Assembly: GCF_001544795.2 (NCBI RefSeq)
Contig: NZ_FCOI02000009.1
Coordinates: forward strand, 62,001 to 126,000
Origin: Caballeronia temeraria
GTDB lineage: Bacteria; Pseudomonadota; Gammaproteobacteria; Burkholderiales; Burkholderiaceae
Direction: 5' to 3'
DNA length: 64,000 nt
Below the pieces are notes generated by a model. The model was not told the DNA's origin. It worked only from the letters and a program-made list of their open reading frames with translations, and searched no databases. Made by a program: the position numbers and the translations under genes. Positions 55,821 through 64,000 of this stretch are shown one piece after another. How positions within the stretch are numbered: the first letter of the stretch is position 1; each line of letters opens with the position of its first letter.

Positions 55821-55933
55821 GGTGCATTGAATGCGGTGAAACGGGGCATTGCACCAAGAACGGGCGAATCTAAAACGGTGCAAAGAAAACGTGTTGCACC
55901 ATGCTAAGCCGCGTCATTCAAAGCGCTTGCACC
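55821..55933 (+). promoter_or_regulatory. Cluster of NtrC-like half-sites upstream of amt
   Basis: Five copies of the NtrC half-site hexamer occur in 113 bp: GGTGCA at 55821 and 55877, TGCACC at 55850, 55895 and 55928. They lie 25-140 bp upstream of the sigma-54 promoter, the expected place for an enhancer. The spacing is not the classical 17-bp dimer site. Confidence 0.55.
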
Positions 55934-55957
55934 GTTTCGATACTATTTGCGCCAACT

Positions 55958-55973
55958 TGGCCCGGAACTTGCA
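55958..55973 (+). promoter_or_regulatory. Sigma-54 (RpoN) promoter of amt
   Basis: TGGCCCGGAACTTGCA matches the -24/-12 consensus TGGCACGN4TTGCW at every fixed position but one (C for A). It ends 34 bp before the amt ATG. Confidence 0.82.
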
Positions 55974-56007
55974 AATTAGCGCCTCTTTCAAACCGACCGC
56001 TCGAATC

Positions 56008-57210
56008 ATGCAGGCACTCCAATCCGGACCCGATACTCTTTTTCTGCTGTTAGGCGCCGCAATGGTGCTTGCGATGCATGCGGGTTTTGCTTTCCTCGAA
56101 CTTGGCACGGTACGGCGCGAAAATCAGGTGAATGCGCTCGTGAAGATCCTCGTGGACTTCGCAGTATCGACGCTCGCATATTTCTTCATCGGCTACAACA
56201 TCGCGTACGGCGTGCAGTTCATGCATAGCGCCGATATCCTCGCCGAACACAACGGCTATGCGCTCGTGCGCTTCTTCTTCCTGCTGACTTTCGCCGCGGC
56301 GATTCCGGCGATCGTGTCGGGCGGCATCGCGGAGCGCTCCAAGTTCAATCCGCAATTGTTCGCGACCTGCGTGATCGTCGGCTTCATTTATCCCTTGCTC
56401 GAAGGCGTTGCATGGAACGAACGCTTCGGCATTCAGGGCTGGCTGACGCACGCGTTCGGCGCGCCGTTTCATGATTTCGCCGGCTCGGTGGTCGTGCATG
56501 CGTTCGGCGGCTGGGTCGCGTTGCCGGCCGTGCTGCTGCTCGGGCCGCGTCACGGGCGCTATCACAAGGACGGACGCATCGCCGCGCATCCGCCTTCGAG
56601 CATTCCGTTTCTCGCGTTGGGCGCGTGGGTGCTCGCGGTCGGCTGGTTCGGCTTCAATGTGATGAGCGCGCAGACCGTCGACAAGATCAGCGGCCTCGTC
56701 GCGGTGAACTCGCTAATGGCGATGGTCGGTGGCACGCTCGCCGCATGGGTGGCGGGTCGCAACGACCCAGGCTTCACGTACAACGGGCCGCTCGCGGGTC
56801 TCGTTGCGGTATGCGCGGGTTCGGACCTCATGCATCCGCTCGGCGCGTTGATCGTCGGCGCGGTCGCGGGCGTGCTTTTCGTACAGATGTTCACGTGCGT
56901 GCAGAACCGCTGGCGCATCGATGACGTGCTCGGCGTGTGGCCGCTGCACGGCATGTGCGGCGCGTGGGGCGGCATCGCAGCGGGCATCTTCGGGCTCAAG
57001 ACGTTCGGCGGCATCGGCGGTGTGTCGATCTGGTCGCAACTCATCGGCACGGTGGGCGCGGTGGCGCTCGCGCTCGCGGGCGGCGCGGGGGTGTATGGCG
57101 CGATCAAGATGACGGTCGGTTTGCGGCTCGACCGCGAAGAAGAGTTCAATGGCGCCGATCTCGCGATTCATCGCATTTCGGCTACGCCGGATCGTGAAAT
57201 GGCCGGCTGA
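56008..57210 (+). CDS. amt: Ammonium transporter
   Basis: A 400-residue Amt/MEP/Rh channel with eleven predicted helices. The twin pore histidines are His164 (VVVHAFGGWVALP) and His314 (PLHGMCGAWGGIAAG). Other conserved stretches are AMVLAMHAGFAFLELGTVRR and IAERSKFNPQLFATCV. It conducts ammonia/ammonium into the cell. MQALQSGPDTLFLLL at 56008 is the natural start, although the open frame extends upstream through the promoter. No glnK is adjacent, so it may be a secondary Amt. nadE follows 60 bp downstream and could use the imported ammonia. Confidence 0.93.
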   Translation: MQALQSGPDTLFLLLGAAMVLAMHAGFAFLELGTVRRENQVNALVKILVDFAVSTLAYFFIGYNIAYGVQFMHSADILAEHNGYALVRFFFLLTFAAAIPAIVSGGIAERSKFNPQLFATCVIVGFIYPLLEGVAWNERFGIQGWLTHAFGAPFHDFAGSVVVHAFGGWVALPAVLLLGPRHGRYHKDGRIAAHPPSSIPFLALGAWVLAVGWFGFNVMSAQTVDKISGLVAVNSLMAMVGGTLAAWVAGRNDPGFTYNGPLAGLVAVCAGSDLMHPLGALIVGAVAGVLFVQMFTCVQNRWRIDDVLGVWPLHGMCGAWGGIAAGIFGLKTFGGIGGVSIWSQLIGTVGAVALALAGGAGVYGAIKMTVGLRLDREEEFNGADLAIHRISATPDREMAG

Positions 57211-57270
57211 GACAGAGACTCGCGCTTTGCTGTAGGGTAACGATTTCCTCAAGCCACGCGAGCACTCACG

Positions 57271-58128
57271 ATGTCGAACGATCACGCGTCGCGCCAGCCC
57301 GGCATCATCGAAGAATTGAAGGTTGCGCCGGTCTTCGATATCGGCACGGATCGCGAACGCCGCATCGCGTTCCTCGCCGATTATCTCGAGGCGCAGAAGC
57401 TCAAGCGCTATGTGCTCGGCATCAGCGGCGGCGTGGATTCGTCGACGGCAGGGCGCCTTGCGCAACTCGCGGTCGAGTGTCTGCGCGCGCGTGGCGTCGA
57501 TGCGCGCTTCATCGCGATGCGTCTTCCCTATGGCGAGCAGCACGACGAAGCCGATGCGCAACGCGCGCTCGCGTTCATTCGCCCCGATGAAACGCTCACC
57601 GTCAACGTGAAGCCCGCTGCGGACGCCATGCGCGAGTCGCTCGCGGCATCGGGTGTGCTGTATCGCGATGAAAAGCACGAGGACTTCGTGCTCGGCAACA
57701 TCAAGGCGCGCCAGCGGATGATCGCGCAATATGCGGTGGCCGCGGCGCACTCGGGCGTCGTGATCGGCACCGACCATGCGGCCGAATCGCTGATGGGCTT
57801 CTTCACCAAGTTCGGCGATGGCGCCGCCGACGTGCTGCCGCTTTACGGCCTGAACAAGCGCCGCGTGCGCGCGCTCGCGGCATCGCTCGGTGCGAGCGAC
57901 GAAATCGCAAGCAAGGTGCCGACTGCCGACCTGGAAACGCTCACGCCGATGAAGCCCGACGAAGACAGCTACGGCATCGGCTACGAGGACATCGACGATT
58001 TTCTCGAAGGCAAGCGCGTCTCCGATGAAGTCTATTCGACCATCTATCGCTTTTATGACGCGACCCATCACAAGCGCGTCCTGCCGATCACGCCCTATGA
58101 CGACTGGCCCAGGCATGCGCTTCGCTGA
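57271..58128 (+). CDS. nadE: Ammonia-dependent NAD+ synthetase
   Basis: A 285-residue enzyme converting deamido-NAD, ATP and ammonia to NAD. The P-loop of the N-type ATP pyrophosphatase family is SGGVDSS (52-58), with IGTDHAAESLMGFFTKFGDG, a family hallmark, and PTADLETLTPMKPDEDSYGI. No glutaminase domain is present, so it uses free ammonia. Its place directly downstream of amt under a sigma-54 promoter makes functional sense. Confidence 0.94.
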   Translation: MSNDHASRQPGIIEELKVAPVFDIGTDRERRIAFLADYLEAQKLKRYVLGISGGVDSSTAGRLAQLAVECLRARGVDARFIAMRLPYGEQHDEADAQRALAFIRPDETLTVNVKPAADAMRESLAASGVLYRDEKHEDFVLGNIKARQRMIAQYAVAAAHSGVVIGTDHAAESLMGFFTKFGDGAADVLPLYGLNKRRVRALAASLGASDEIASKVPTADLETLTPMKPDEDSYGIGYEDIDDFLEGKRVSDEVYSTIYRFYDATHHKRVLPITPYDDWPRHALR

Positions 58129-58257
58129 ATAAGAATGAAAGCCGGCGGCCACTGACGTGCTCGCCGCGTTAAAAGAGAACGCCGTTCTTATTCGTCATAT
58201 CGCTCCGACGACGCGCCGGTTACGATATACCGGTCGACTTCTTCGGAGACGCGACGC

Positions 58258-60456
58258 TTGGACTCCACAGAGACCGCGACATTCGATCTGCCGCTGCCCG
58301 CGCGCAACTTCGCCTCGATGCGAAGGATGCTGCTGGTCGTATTGGGCGCATCGATCGTGATTCCGATCACGTGCCTTTGCATCTACGGCTATTACGATCA
58401 TCAGCGCCGCTTTGCCGATGCGCGTGAACTGACCGAGCGCCTTACGCGCGTCGCCAACGAGCACGCACTTAAAGTGATCGATCTGAATCAGCAATTGGAG
58501 ACGCGTATCGTCGATCTGCTCGGCGACACCGACGACGCGCTCATCAAAAGCCGCGAAGAAGGGCTGCATCGCACGCTCGACGACATGAGCGGCACGCTCG
58601 CGCAAATTGCGGCGATATCGGTGTTCGGCGAGAAGGGCGCGTTGCTCGCGAATAGCCGCTGGTTTCCCGCGCCTTCCGTCTCGATCGAGGATCGCGACGA
58701 CTTTCAATCCGCGCGTGCGGTCGCACCCGTTACGTACTTCTCGCTGCCATTGCGCGGCAAGGTGACGCGCTCGGACGTATTCACGACGACGATGGGTCGC
58801 ATCGGCCAGAACGGGCGGTTTATGGGCGTCGTGTCGATCGCGTTGAAGCGCAGCTATCTCACCGACTTCTATCGCGAGCTCGCGGCGGGTGATAGCGCGG
58901 TCGTCATCGGGCTTTATCGCCGCGACGGCAATATTCTCGCGCGCTTTCCGGCAAGCATGGACAGCACGCAGCCTGCAACGAACACGCCTTTTACCAGCGC
59001 ATTCCGCAACAACGAGCTTTACGGCAGCCTACGCATGCGCTCGAGCGTCGATCACGTCGACCGGCTGCTCGCCTTCAGGCGCGTAGGCGATTATCCGCTC
59101 TATGTGTCGACGGGTTATGCCGTTTCCGCGGTCGACGCACGCTGGCGCAACAACCTCATGCTCGTCGCGACGATCGCGCTCGTGCCTTGCATCGCGGTGT
59201 GGCTGCTGATCCTCTTTTCGATTCGAAGGCTCGACGCCGAACAGGCCGCATGGGAGCGCTGGCAGGCTGAAGTCGCGACGCGTTTGTCCATCGAGGCATC
59301 GAGCCGGCAATGGCGGCGCATGGGCGCGCTCGGCAATCTCGTCGCGAACGTCGCGCACGACTTCAACAATCTGCTGATGGTGGTCGGCTCGAACATGGAG
59401 CTTGCGCGGCGCAAGCGCTTCAACGATGTCGAAAGTGAAGTGCTCGCGGTGGAGCGCGCCACGGCGGGCGCGGAATCGCTCGCCCGGCGATTGATGAGCG
59501 TCGCGCGCAAACAGCCGCTGAAACAGGAACTCGTCGATCCCGCCGACTGGCTGCGCAGTGTGCTCGATCTCGTGAAGAAATCGGTGCATCCGTCGGTGAT
59601 GGTGACGCTGGAGCTGTCGCCCGATCTCTGGAACGTGATGGCCGATCCGGTCGAACTGGAGCTCGCGCTCGTGAATGTCGCGATGAATGCGAGCGATGCG
59701 ATGCCACACGGCGGGCGCGTGCTGATCCGCTGTCAGAATGCGCGCGTGCGCGGCGCGGAAACGGATATTCCCGATGGCGAATACGTGCTCGTATCGATCA
59801 CGGACAACGGAGAAGGCATGACCGAGCACGTGCGACGCCGCGCATTCGAGCCGCTTTTCACGACGAAGCAGCACGGCGCGGGCACGGGCCTCGGTCTCAC
59901 ACAGGTGCTGGCCGCATGCGAACAGGCGGGCGGCACGGCGCGCATCACGAGCGTGCCCGGCTCGGGGACGACCGTGCGTCTCTATTTGCCGCGCCATCAT
60001 GGGCCGGTGCCGAAGGAATCGAAAGCCTATATGCCGCCCGATGTCGCGGTGCCGGTCATCGCGCCTCCGCCGGATGAGGAAGAGGACGAGCCGTTGCGCG
60101 GCACTTCGGTGCTGCTCGTGGAAGACAACGCGGACGTTGCTGCGGGCGTGACGGCGGTGCTCGAAGTCCTCGGCTGCGCGGTGCATCACGAGGAAAGCGC
60201 GGATGCGGCATTCGCGCTATTGGGCGAGGGCTACGGCTTCGATCTCGTGCTGTCCGACGTGCAGATGCCGGGCCGCATGAACGGCATCGATCTCGCGGAG
60301 CAGATCATGGCGCGTCTGCCTTCGCAGAAGCTCATGCTGATGACAGGCTATGCCGACGAACTCGAACGCGCGAAACATCTCGGCGTGCCGATTCTCGCGA
60401 AGCCTTTCGATATGGACGATCTGCTGAAGCTGATTGCGCCCGGCGTCGCGCATTGA
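58258..60456 (+). CDS. Hybrid sensor histidine kinase / response regulator
   Basis: A 732-residue membrane kinase starting at TTG 58258 (GGAGACGCGACGC upstream). Helix 1 at about 22-45 (RMLLVVLGASIVIPITCLCI), a periplasmic Cache-like domain to about 295, helix 2 (LMLVATIALVPCIAVWLLIL). His367 (NVAHDFNNLLMVVGS), the ATPase boxes (VNVAMNASDAMP, ITDNGEGM, GTGLGLTQV), then a receiver domain with Asp667 (DLVLSDVQMPGRMNGIDLAE). A Pro/acidic linker (PPPDEEEDEPLRG) joins the parts. No separate regulator is adjacent. The signal is unknown. Confidence 0.88.
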   Translation: MDSTETATFDLPLPARNFASMRRMLLVVLGASIVIPITCLCIYGYYDHQRRFADARELTERLTRVANEHALKVIDLNQQLETRIVDLLGDTDDALIKSREEGLHRTLDDMSGTLAQIAAISVFGEKGALLANSRWFPAPSVSIEDRDDFQSARAVAPVTYFSLPLRGKVTRSDVFTTTMGRIGQNGRFMGVVSIALKRSYLTDFYRELAAGDSAVVIGLYRRDGNILARFPASMDSTQPATNTPFTSAFRNNELYGSLRMRSSVDHVDRLLAFRRVGDYPLYVSTGYAVSAVDARWRNNLMLVATIALVPCIAVWLLILFSIRRLDAEQAAWERWQAEVATRLSIEASSRQWRRMGALGNLVANVAHDFNNLLMVVGSNMELARRKRFNDVESEVLAVERATAGAESLARRLMSVARKQPLKQELVDPADWLRSVLDLVKKSVHPSVMVTLELSPDLWNVMADPVELELALVNVAMNASDAMPHGGRVLIRCQNARVRGAETDIPDGEYVLVSITDNGEGMTEHVRRRAFEPLFTTKQHGAGTGLGLTQVLAACEQAGGTARITSVPGSGTTVRLYLPRHHGPVPKESKAYMPPDVAVPVIAPPPDEEEDEPLRGTSVLLVEDNADVAAGVTAVLEVLGCAVHHEESADAAFALLGEGYGFDLVLSDVQMPGRMNGIDLAEQIMARLPSQKLMLMTGYADELERAKHLGVPILAKPFDMDDLLKLIAPGVAH

Positions 60457-60469
60457 TCGCGAAGCATGG

Positions 60470-60922
60470 CTAGCCTTTAACGGCACGCGCGCCGACGAGC
60501 GGGTTGAACCCCGCGCGCTTCGGCTGCGCTGTTTGTGCGTTCTTCTTCGCGGCTCGCGTCTTCGAAGGCGGCGATAGTTGCGTCAGCAAGTCTGCATCGT
60601 CCTCGGCTTCTGTTTCTTCGTCATCGGCCTGAGACTCGATGTTGCCCGCGAGATGCTCGACCACGGATAGGAAATCCTTGCGCGCATTCTTCAGCGCGCG
60701 TCCCGGCATCATCACGAGCACGACGGCTTCATGCACCGTATGTCCATCGACGGTGTGCAGCGCGCCTTCCTCATACCAGTCGATGTCGCTAGCCGCGTAA
60801 GCCGCGACGACGTGATGCAGCACGGCTGGCGACATCACGCCTGCATCGTAAAGGCCGACGATCTGCCTTTCCATGAGCGCGAAGAGGCTCTGCGCGCGGT
60901 TTCGGGGTTTCCTCGCGGCCAT
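60470..60922 (-). CDS. Hypothetical protein with charged C-terminal tail (150 aa)
   Basis: The N-terminal part (QSLFALMERQIVGLYDAGVM, SDIDWYEEGALHTVDGHTVH) is a compact helical region. The C-terminus is acidic then lysine-rich (DDEETEAEDDADLL, KTRAAKKNAQTAQPKRAG). The ATG directly abuts the stop of the upstream dehydrogenase gene (TGAATG), so the two are probably co-transcribed. Family not recognised. Confidence 0.6.
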   Translation of the reverse strand: MAARKPRNRAQSLFALMERQIVGLYDAGVMSPAVLHHVVAAYAASDIDWYEEGALHTVDGHTVHEAVVLVMMPGRALKNARKDFLSVVEHLAGNIESQADDEETEAEDDADLLTQLSPPSKTRAAKKNAQTAQPKRAGFNPLVGARAVKG

Positions 60923-62242
60923 TCACTTCGCGGCGGGCGCGACCCGCCACACTGTATTGCCGACATCATCGGCGACGAGCAACGCGCCTTTGCCATCGAT
61001 CGCAACGCCAACGGGACGCCCGAGCGCATGGCCATCCGACGACAGAAAGCCCGTCAGAATATCTTCGGGCGGACCGGAAGGCTTGCCGTTCTCGAAGGGC
61101 ACGAAGATGACCTTGTAACCGCTTCTCGGCTTGCGATTCCACGATCCATGCTGACCGATGAACGCGCCATTGCGATAGTGTTCCGGAAACGCGTCGGCAT
61201 CGTAAAACGCGAGTCCGAGCGAAGCGGTATGCGCGCCGATCGCATAGTCCGGCGCGACTGCGGTTTGCACGAGATCCGCACGCTGCGGCTTCACGCGCTC
61301 ATCGACATGCTGGCCGTAATAGCTGTACGGCCAGCCATAGAACGCGCCATCCTTCACCGATGTCAGATAGTCCGGCACGAGGTCGTTACCGAGTTCGTCG
61401 CGCTCGTTCACGACGGTCCATAGCACGCCGCTTTGCGGCTGCCATGACATGCCGTTCGGGTTGCGCAGACCTGTTGCAAAGAGGCGCGATTGTTTCGATT
61501 CGATATCCACTTCCATGATCGCCGCGCGGCCGTTCTCTGCACCGATGCCGTTTTCCGCCGCGTTGCTGTTCGAGCCGATCGTCACATACAGCTTCTTGCC
61601 ATCGCGGCTCGCGATGATGTTCTTGGTCCAGTGATGGTTGATGTCACCCGCAGGCAGGTCCACGAACTTCTCGCCGGGCGTCGTGATCTGCGTCGCGCCG
61701 GTTTCGTATTTGAAGCGCAGAATCGCGTCGGTATCCGCAACGTAGAGATCGTCGCCGACGAGCGCCATGCCGAAGGGCGAATGCAGCTTGTCGATGAACA
61801 CAGTGCGCGTTTCGGCGATGCCGTCGCCATCGGCATCGCGCAGCAGCACGATGCGATCCGGGCTAGCCACGCCCGCGCCCGCGCGCTTCATCACCTTCTT
61901 CATCACGAAGCCTTTGAGGCCGGCGTTTTCATCGTGCTGCGCAGGCGCATTGCTTTCGGCGACGAGCACATCGCCATTGGGCAGCGTCGCGAGCCAGCGC
62001 GGATGTTCGAGGCCCGCGGCGAACGCAGTTACATCGAAGCCGGCGGGCGCGATTGGCTTCTGATCTTGCCCCCAGGGTTTCGCCGGCGCGATGTTCACTG
62101 TCGGCATCAGCGATTTGTGCGGCGCGGGCAAGGCAGGATTCGGGCCGAAGTCCTGCGCGTAGTCGTCCGCAGTGGCTGCGCCGCTCGCGACCATCAGCGC
62201 GAGCGCGATCGTAGACGCACGGAACGTCGGATGTATATTCAA
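60923..62242 (-). CDS. PQQ-type sorbosone/glucose dehydrogenase-like beta-propeller protein
   Basis: A 439-residue exported protein starting at TTG 62242 with CAGGAGTCAGGC upstream. Residues 1-26 are a Sec signal ([16 protein letters not shown]). The mature part is a six-bladed propeller of the GSDH/L-sorbosone dehydrogenase family ([80 protein letters not shown]). Members bind PQQ and oxidise sugars in the periplasm, though many bacterial homologues are untested. No acceptor cytochrome is adjacent. Confidence 0.83.
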   Translation of the reverse strand: MNIHPTFRASTIALALMVASGAATADDYAQDFGPNPALPAPHKSLMPTVNIAPAKPWGQDQKPIAPAGFDVTAFAAGLEHPRWLATLPNGDVLVAESNAPAQHDENAGLKGFVMKKVMKRAGAGVASPDRIVLLRDADGDGIAETRTVFIDKLHSPFGMALVGDDLYVADTDAILRFKYETGATQITTPGEKFVDLPAGDINHHWTKNIIASRDGKKLYVTIGSNSNAAENGIGAENGRAAIMEVDIESKQSRLFATGLRNPNGMSWQPQSGVLWTVVNERDELGNDLVPDYLTSVKDGAFYGWPYSYYGQHVDERVKPQRADLVQTAVAPDYAIGAHTASLGLAFYDADAFPEHYRNGAFIGQHGSWNRKPRSGYKVIFVPFENGKPSGPPEDILTGFLSSDGHALGRPVGVAIDGKGALLVADDVGNTVWRVAPAAK

Positions 62243-62268
62243 GCCTGACTCCTGAGCGAGAGGCCGAT

Positions 62269-62436
62269 TCAGCCGCCGCCGATGCCCTGCGTCACCTTGC
62301 CGGTGCCGCCGCAGGTCTTGCAGTCGGCGCCGCCGAGTTTGCCCGAGCCATTGCAGTCCGGACACGTATCTTCGCCCGAACCGGGCACGCCGGGTTCGGC
62401 TTCGTCGCCGGGATTGAGGGGAGGGTCTTGCGACAT
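62269..62436 (-). CDS. Small DnaJ-type zinc-finger protein (55 aa)
   Basis: A 55-residue protein with the repeats CPDCNGSGK and CKTCGGTGK, two CxxCxGxG units like the central zinc domain of DnaJ. The N-terminus is acidic and proline-rich ([20 protein letters not shown]). CGGAG lies six bases before the ATG at 62436. It lacks a J domain and membrane segment. Possibly a small zinc chaperone or RNA-binding adaptor. Confidence 0.75.
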   Translation of the reverse strand: MSQDPPLNPGDEAEPGVPGSGEDTCPDCNGSGKLGGADCKTCGGTGKVTQGIGGG

Positions 62437-62661
62437 GGCCATCTCCGAAGTTTGAACGGTTTGAATCGCTTTCACCCTGAGCAAGCGACGTTCCTCGCAC
62501 CTTTGCAAGGCTTGCACTCGTCTGGCAGATTTTGCACGCACGCCGCGCTTATCGAAGCGCAGAAGGTTGCTTGATACGCGGATGTCCGTTCTGGTACGCG
62601 TGATGCTCCGATCAAGATCGTCACGCGATATTCTGCGCGACGATATAGCCAGGAGGACTTC

Positions 62662-62844
62662 ATGAGCGGAAATCAAAAGCAAACGGGCAATCAGCCTTCG
62701 ACGCCCAATCAAGCGAATCCTTCGCAAAAGCAGCACGGTCAGCAGGAAAGGTCGCCTGGGCAACCGCAGCAGGATCAGCAAAGCGGTCAACGACAGCAGA
62801 ATCAGCCGTTGCCGCAGCACAAGGGCGGCCAGCGTCAACCTTGA
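62662..62844 (+). CDS. Small Gln/Pro-rich hydrophilic protein (60 aa)
   Basis: The ATG follows CCAGGAGGACTTC. The whole sequence is low complexity, dominated by Gln, Pro, Gly, Asn and Ser (NPSQKQHGQQERSPGQPQQD) and lacking hydrophobic or aromatic residues, so it is predicted to be disordered. This composition recalls small desiccation or stress hydrophilins. No function can be assigned. Confidence 0.62.
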   Translation: MSGNQKQTGNQPSTPNQANPSQKQHGQQERSPGQPQQDQQSGQRQQNQPLPQHKGGQRQP

Positions 62845-62909
62845 TTTTTTTCGACGTAGCAGGAAGCAACGCGCGCGGTTTCGTCTCGGCGAATCGGCGC
62901 GCGAATCGC

Positions 62910-63290
62910 TTACGGCTTGCGTCCGAACGCTTCGCGCAAGCGTTTTTTCGCGCGCTCCAGCGTACTTTTGCGAGACTTCGGCAGATTGCGTCCCGCGCGA
63001 TTGATATAGAAGTTGAGCATCGACATCGCCGATTGAAACGGCGATCCCTTGCGGCGCGTGCTGCGTGTCGATGAGCGTTTGAGCGAATCGGCTATTTCCT
63101 GCGCATTGCCGGTCTTGAAGACATCGCGTTGAATGTCCATTGCATCGCTCGTTTCCATCACGTGATGCGACCAGCGACGCGCGGACCGCTCCGGCTTCTT
63201 GCGCCCGCTCGCGAGTGAATGCCGTTGCCGCGTGCTGGGCCGCTTGCCGCTGCTCTTCTTTTTTGCCGCTGTCTTTGCGCTCGTTGTCAT
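62910..63290 (-). CDS. DUF3175 family protein
   Basis: A 126-residue, very basic protein: Lys/Ser/Arg-rich N-terminus (AKTAAKKKSSGKRPSTRQRH), then SARRWSHHVMETSDAMDIQR and FQSAMSMLNFYINRAGRNLP, the core of DUF3175. It probably binds nucleic acid, by charge. Its ATG overlaps the stop of the upstream oxidoreductase as ATGA, so the pair is coupled. Confidence 0.83.
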   Translation of the reverse strand: MTTSAKTAAKKKSSGKRPSTRQRHSLASGRKKPERSARRWSHHVMETSDAMDIQRDVFKTGNAQEIADSLKRSSTRSTRRKGSPFQSAMSMLNFYINRAGRNLPKSRKSTLERAKKRLREAFGRKP

Positions 63291-64000
63291 AGCCTTTCCT
63301 CAACGCTCTTTCCGATGTTCGCGATGCGGCGCGCATCGTCGAGCGTGAGCGGCTCGCGCATCGCTTCGGCGAGGCGGCATATGGCGGCATCATGCTCGCA
63401 TGCGACGACCGCGCCCACACGTCCATCCTTCAGCAGATACGCGATGAAATGCTGCGCATCGAGATCGCCGTCTATTTCGATGTTGTCCGGCTCCTGCACG
63501 TATCCAACATAGTCGAAGGTCTTCTCGTAGTGGTACGTCCAGAAGTAGGGCACGCCCACGTACGTGCGCGCGCTGCCGGCCATGTTGTAAGCAGCGACGC
63601 GTGCATGCTGTTGCGCGACGCGCCAATGCTCGATGCGCACGGTCTGGTTCGAGCGCGGCAACGGAAAGCGCGCGACATCGCCTGCTGCATAGAGCGCGGG
63701 CGCGGCGAGCATGGAACGATCGACGTTGATGCCGCCGTCGTCAGTGAGCGCGACGCCCGACAGAAACGACGTCGCGGGATCGACGCCCGTGCCGGCCAGC
63801 ACAAGATCGGCTGCGATCTTTTCACCGGAATCGAGGATCACTTCGCTCACCACATTGCCGCCCCTGAATGCGCTGACATGCGCGTTCATATGAAACGTCA
63901 CACCGTTTTTCTCGTGCAGCTTTTTGAACATCTCGCCGATGCGCTCCCCGAACTGCTTCGCGAACGGCACTTTGCCCGGCGCAACCACGGTCACGTCGAC
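63287..64000 (-). CDS. FAD-dependent pyridine nucleotide-disulphide oxidoreductase, 5' part beyond the window
   Basis: The 3' 237 codons of a ferredoxin reductase/apoptosis-inducing-factor-like flavoprotein. The NADH-binding part is cut by the window edge. Present are the FAD-binding ALYAAGDVARFPLPRSNQTV, RIEHWRVAQQHARVAAYNMA and the C-terminal VPYFWTYHYEKTFDYVGYVQ. Rhodocoxin/rubredoxin-type reductases and AIF-like proteins fit. Partner unknown. Confidence 0.82.
   Translation of the reverse strand, partial: VDVTVVAPGKVPFAKQFGERIGEMFKKLHEKNGVTFHMNAHVSAFRGGNVVSEVILDSGEKIAADLVLAGTGVDPATSFLSGVALTDDGGINVDRSMLAAPALYAAGDVARFPLPRSNQTVRIEHWRVAQQHARVAAYNMAGSARTYVGVPYFWTYHYEKTFDYVGYVQEPDNIEIDGDLDAQHFIAYLLKDGRVGAVVACEHDAAICRLAEAMREPLTLDDARRIANIGKSVEERL

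Overview
The window is a GC-rich, densely coded stretch of bacterial chromosome. It fits a Burkholderiaceae member, most likely the Paraburkholderia/Caballeronia group. That guess rests on codon use, the gene families present (phasin, MocR-type and LysR regulators, TAXI protein, DUF3175, FdhF/YdeP oxidoreductase) and a dispersed GCCCCGCACAGGGGC repeat of a kind I recall from those genomes. I see no rRNA, complete tRNA, CRISPR array, transposase, prophage or integrase. The genus was inferred by eye and not from a database search.

Layout. 0.1-4.9 kb: two adjacent alpha-glucan-type glycoside hydrolases behind a repeat copy. 5.0-11.0 kb: a small membrane protein, an FdhF/YdeP molybdopterin oxidoreductase, and divergently two MocR (GntR-aminotransferase) regulators flanking a small winged-helix protein. 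11.0-14.3 kb: an orphan TAXI binding protein and a zinc-ribbon membrane protein with YYLGD repeats. 15-19.5 kb: a ketoglutarate-semialdehyde dehydrogenase with a divergent LysR regulator, a trans-aconitate methyltransferase and a second LysR regulator. 19.7-24.2 kb: an RsbRD-type histidine kinase, peroxide defence (ahpC, ahpF) with an OxyR-like site, and an NADP-binding reductase. 24.3-30.2 kb: ribA, a 2OG-Fe(II) oxygenase, a hemerythrin protein, a Cas4-like nuclease/XPD-type helicase fusion and a third MocR protein. 30.3-32.8 kb: an overlapping lipoprotein/flavoprotein/Tat-protein trio and a DOPA-dioxygenase-like protein. 32.8-38 kb: a phasin, a helix-turn-helix protein beside an AT-richer gap, a DMT exporter and several small proteins.

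38.0-47.0 kb is a sugar-acid locus. A GntR/FCD regulator heads a binding-protein ABC importer on the plus strand (binding protein, two permeases, ATPase). Divergently lie L-fuconate dehydratase, an ATP adenylyltransferase and an HtrA-like protease without a signal peptide. The likely logic is uptake and dehydration of L-fuconate or a related sugar acid under one regulator.

47.1-64.0 kb carries a DUF1269 protein, a second repeat copy, an orphan ParA, an ICMT-like methyltransferase, LysR, FmdB-type and MscS-type proteins. It continues with an Lrp regulator divergent from an orphan AceE-type dehydrogenase, a phosphoribosyltransferase and a nitrogen block (amt with a near-consensus sigma-54 promoter and NtrC-like half-sites, then nadE). 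It ends with a hybrid histidine kinase, a sorbosone-dehydrogenase-like protein, several small stress-type proteins and the 3' part of a pyridine-nucleotide-disulfide oxidoreductase cut by the window edge.
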